Shown in pieces: positions 14,322-15,817 of a stretch of 15,817 nucleotides of DNA. Both the position numbers and the translations under genes were made by a program. This DNA comes from an uncultured Lachnospiraceae bacterium (GTDB taxonomy: Bacteria > Bacillota > Clostridia > Lachnospirales > Lachnospiraceae): NCBI GenBank assembly GCA_902476645.1, contig CABSEG010000067.1, positions 1-15,817 on the forward strand, written 5' to 3'. Each line of letters begins with the position of its first letter. Within the stretch, counting starts at the first letter, position 1. The notes under the pieces were generated by a model that was not told where the DNA came from, did no database searches, and saw nothing but the letters and a program-made list of their open reading frames with translations.

Positions 14322-15622
14322 ATGGATCTCCTCACGCGGAAGCGGCCACAGTCCTGCACCTCACACTGCGCACAGTCCTAAACCGTGCCGCCTCCGGCAA
14401 ACTGCCGGCCAGGATCCCGGAGGACATGCCGTTTACTTATGACGGCCGGCAGAACTACCTGATCCGGCTGGAAGGCCTGCCTCAAAAAGCACAGCTTGAA
14501 TATCTCCGCAGACATCTCCCGGACAGCCAGCGGTGCAGCCTGGACCTGGCTACCCCAAGGAGCGCCTTTGGCGACGCGTGGCTCTCCGCTTTTCTGGATG
14601 TGGCACAGCTCATCCGCGATGCCCAAATGATCTGGCAGAAATTCCATCATTCAGGAAATGTGACCGTAGGACTCCGTAAGCTTGCAGAAGCTAACGGCAT
14701 CTCCCTGGCGACCCTCTACCGGCTCTGCGGGAAACCTTCATCGAAAGAACTGTCCATGCTCTATCTTGACCCGGTCTATCTCCAGGCCAGGCTCCCCAGG
14801 ACCATGTGCCTGTGGAGCGCGGATCTGGCTTATGCCCTCTATCTCGACCATCATCAGCATTTTTCACAGAACAGCATCTTCCGGGAACTGGGAGCCCATG
14901 CGGATGTCCCCTGTGAGGCTTGCCCTTATCATCCGGGACGGAGCCTCCCTCACAGCGGGGAGATCCCTGTCTGTACATCACCAGGCGGCACGATGCGTAT
15001 CCCGAATCACCGGAAGACCGTCAACCGGCTCCTGGCCCATATCCCTCCCCAAATGGTCTGTTACTGTCAGGAAGGCGTGCGTAAATGGAACAGCCTGTAT
15101 GGCCATTTCACACTCAGGGAAAACCCCCTCCTTGTCAATGAGCTGTGGCAGGGCGACCATCAGGTGTTCGACCTGTTTGTCCGCGTGAAAGTAAAACGTC
15201 AGATCAACGGGCGAGCCTTTGAAAAAGAGATCTCTGTCCGTCCAACGCTCACCGCATGGATGGATACCGCCACGGGCTGCATCGTGGGATGGGTGATCTC
15301 TATCCTCCCCAATGCGAATACCATAGCGGAAGCCTTCTGCCGTGGGGCCGTCCTTACCCAGGGGGAGATCTTCCACAGGCTCCCCAAAGCCATTATGGTG
15401 GACTGCGGCAAAGATTACCGCAGCGCCCTGCTGGAAGACCTCCCGGATGAAGTCCCCGTCAATGGGGATGGGCCTTTATACCTCAACAAACGTTTTGGCG
15501 GCCTGGGCCTCCTTCCCGCTCTGGGTATGGAAGTCCACCACGCCCTTCCCTATCATCCACAGAGCAAATCCATCGAGCGGATGTTCGGGACCCTGGAGCG
15601 GGAATGGATCTGTAAGTTAAAA
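14322..15622 (+). pseudogene. Mu-type DDE transposase gene, frameshifted and truncated by an IS66 insertion
   Basis: Encoded a Mu-like integrase-core transposase. The intact part runs from 14426 to 15622: an HTH-like segment (VGLRKLAEANGISLATLYRL, about 81-100 counting from Met at 14426), a CEACPYH cysteine/histidine insertion (163-169), and catalytic residues Asp244 (WQGDHQVFD), Asp326 (IMVDCGKDY) and Glu384 (KSIERMFGTLEREW). Upstream of 14426 the same frame continues as protein-like sequence (AATVLHLTLRTVLNRAASGK, then LPARIPED) but has no ATG. The ATG at 14322 (MDLLTRK) is in another frame, joined if one base, probably a G near 14337-14340, were restored. After Glu384 homology ends at 15622, where an IS66 tip starts, so the beta-barrel and C-terminal regions are missing. 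The gene looks more GC-rich than its neighbours. No MuB-like partner is visible. Confidence 0.8.
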
Positions 15623-15672
15623 GTAAGCGCTCAATAAAATAATGGCTATCTTTTCACAAGGTATTCCGCTAT

Positions 15673-15701
15673 AGTTGAAGTAAAATACTCCAACTTCAAC
15701 T
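15673..15701 (-). terminator. Hairpin at the end of the IS66 transposase gene
   Basis: Inverted repeat AGTTGAAGT / ACTTCAACT (9-bp stem, 11-base loop) overlapping the stop codon at 15696-15698. It has no strong T-run after it; it probably limits read-through out of the element. Confidence 0.45.
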
Positions 15702-15815
15702 TTGCGATTTAATCCGGCATCTCTGCTGTATCATGTCTGACCATGGCATCAGCTCTTCTATCCCTTCGGGCTCATTTTTGTAGTCCGGCATATAGAGCAG
15801 TACAGTCTCCAGATA
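15696..15815 (-). CDS. IS66-family transposase, C-terminal 39 residues (partial)
   Basis: The frame read leftwards from the window edge gives YLETVLLYMPDY, then IEELMPWSDMIQQRCRIKS, then stop. This fits the short C-terminal region of IS66 TnpC proteins, where a Leu-(Leu/Met)-Pro-Trp-Ser/Asn motif lies just before the end. The catalytic domain is outside the window. The stop lies about 75 bp inside the element tip at 15623, the usual arrangement for the 3' end of IS66 tnpC. Its orientation is opposite to the interrupted Mu-type gene. Confidence 0.8.
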   Translation of the reverse strand, partial: YLETVLLYMPDYKNEPEGIEELMPWSDMIQQRCRIKSQS

Positions 15816-15817
15816 TG

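Larger units (their letters stand above)
15623..15817 (-). mobile_element. IS66-family insertion sequence, one end (continues past right edge)
   Basis: Starts at 15623 with GTAAGCGCTCAATAAAATAA, matching the conserved GTAAGCG tip of IS66-family inverted repeats, exactly where the Mu-type transposase reading breaks off. IS66 elements make 8-bp target duplications; the candidate on this side is AGTTAAAA (15615-15622). The other end is outside the window. Confidence 0.8.

Noticed and set aside
14378..15451. Minus-strand and alternative plus-strand frames over the Mu-type transposase
   Set aside because: They are long only because the region is GC-rich; Pro/Arg/Gly-rich translations have no family resemblance.
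1..15817. CRISPR array, tRNA or rRNA genes
   Set aside because: No regularly spaced repeats and no cloverleaf or rRNA-like stretches were found on reading both strands; covariance searches could not be run.

Overview
The window looks like a chromosomal segment of a Clostridia-type Firmicute, most likely a gut Lachnospiraceae. This is inferred from AT-rich leaders, strong GGAGG-type ribosome binding sites, TTGACA/TATAAT-type promoters, an EFR1-type flavodoxin-ferredoxin, an AAA-ATPase_like/PDDEXK_9 protein, an IS66 element and a Roc-COR protein. Genus cannot be fixed from the sequence.

Left part (1-9197), all on the minus strand. Reading in transcription order from right to left: a promoter at about 9250-9276 drives a four-gene cluster of OmpR-type response regulator, sensor kinase, ABC ATPase and 731-residue FtsX permease, with overlaps or short gaps. 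This is the standard layout of a self-regulated ABC export or envelope-stress module. It is followed by a possible 24-codon small ORF, an EFR1-type flavodoxin/2x[4Fe-4S] protein, a response-regulator gene that stops after about 70 recognisable residues, and a two-gene ABC exporter (ATPase plus 524-residue permease). Last comes the 5' part of an ammonium transporter gene, with its own promoter and a structured leader that begins with an 11-bp hairpin.

Middle (9198-12321). A 193-bp divergent intergenic region separates the two-component operon from a plus-strand gene for a 976-residue LRR-Roc-COR GTPase (ROCO protein). Its tail is unusual: an Asn/Gly-rich strand motif, a coiled coil and a hydrophobic helix. 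This is the most interesting protein here and could be an immune-like or signalling GTPase.

Right part (12322-15817) is accessory DNA. An AAA-ATPase_like/PDDEXK_9 gene on the minus strand is bracketed by two diverged direct copies (about 60 bp, roughly three quarters identical) of an unannotated intergenic repeat. Then comes a more GC-rich Mu-type DDE transposase gene that is broken twice: a one-base frameshift near its start, and interruption after its catalytic Glu by an IS66-family element. That element's tip (GTAAGCGC...) begins at 15623, and the C-terminal end of its transposase gene runs off the right edge. No tRNA, rRNA or CRISPR array was recognised.
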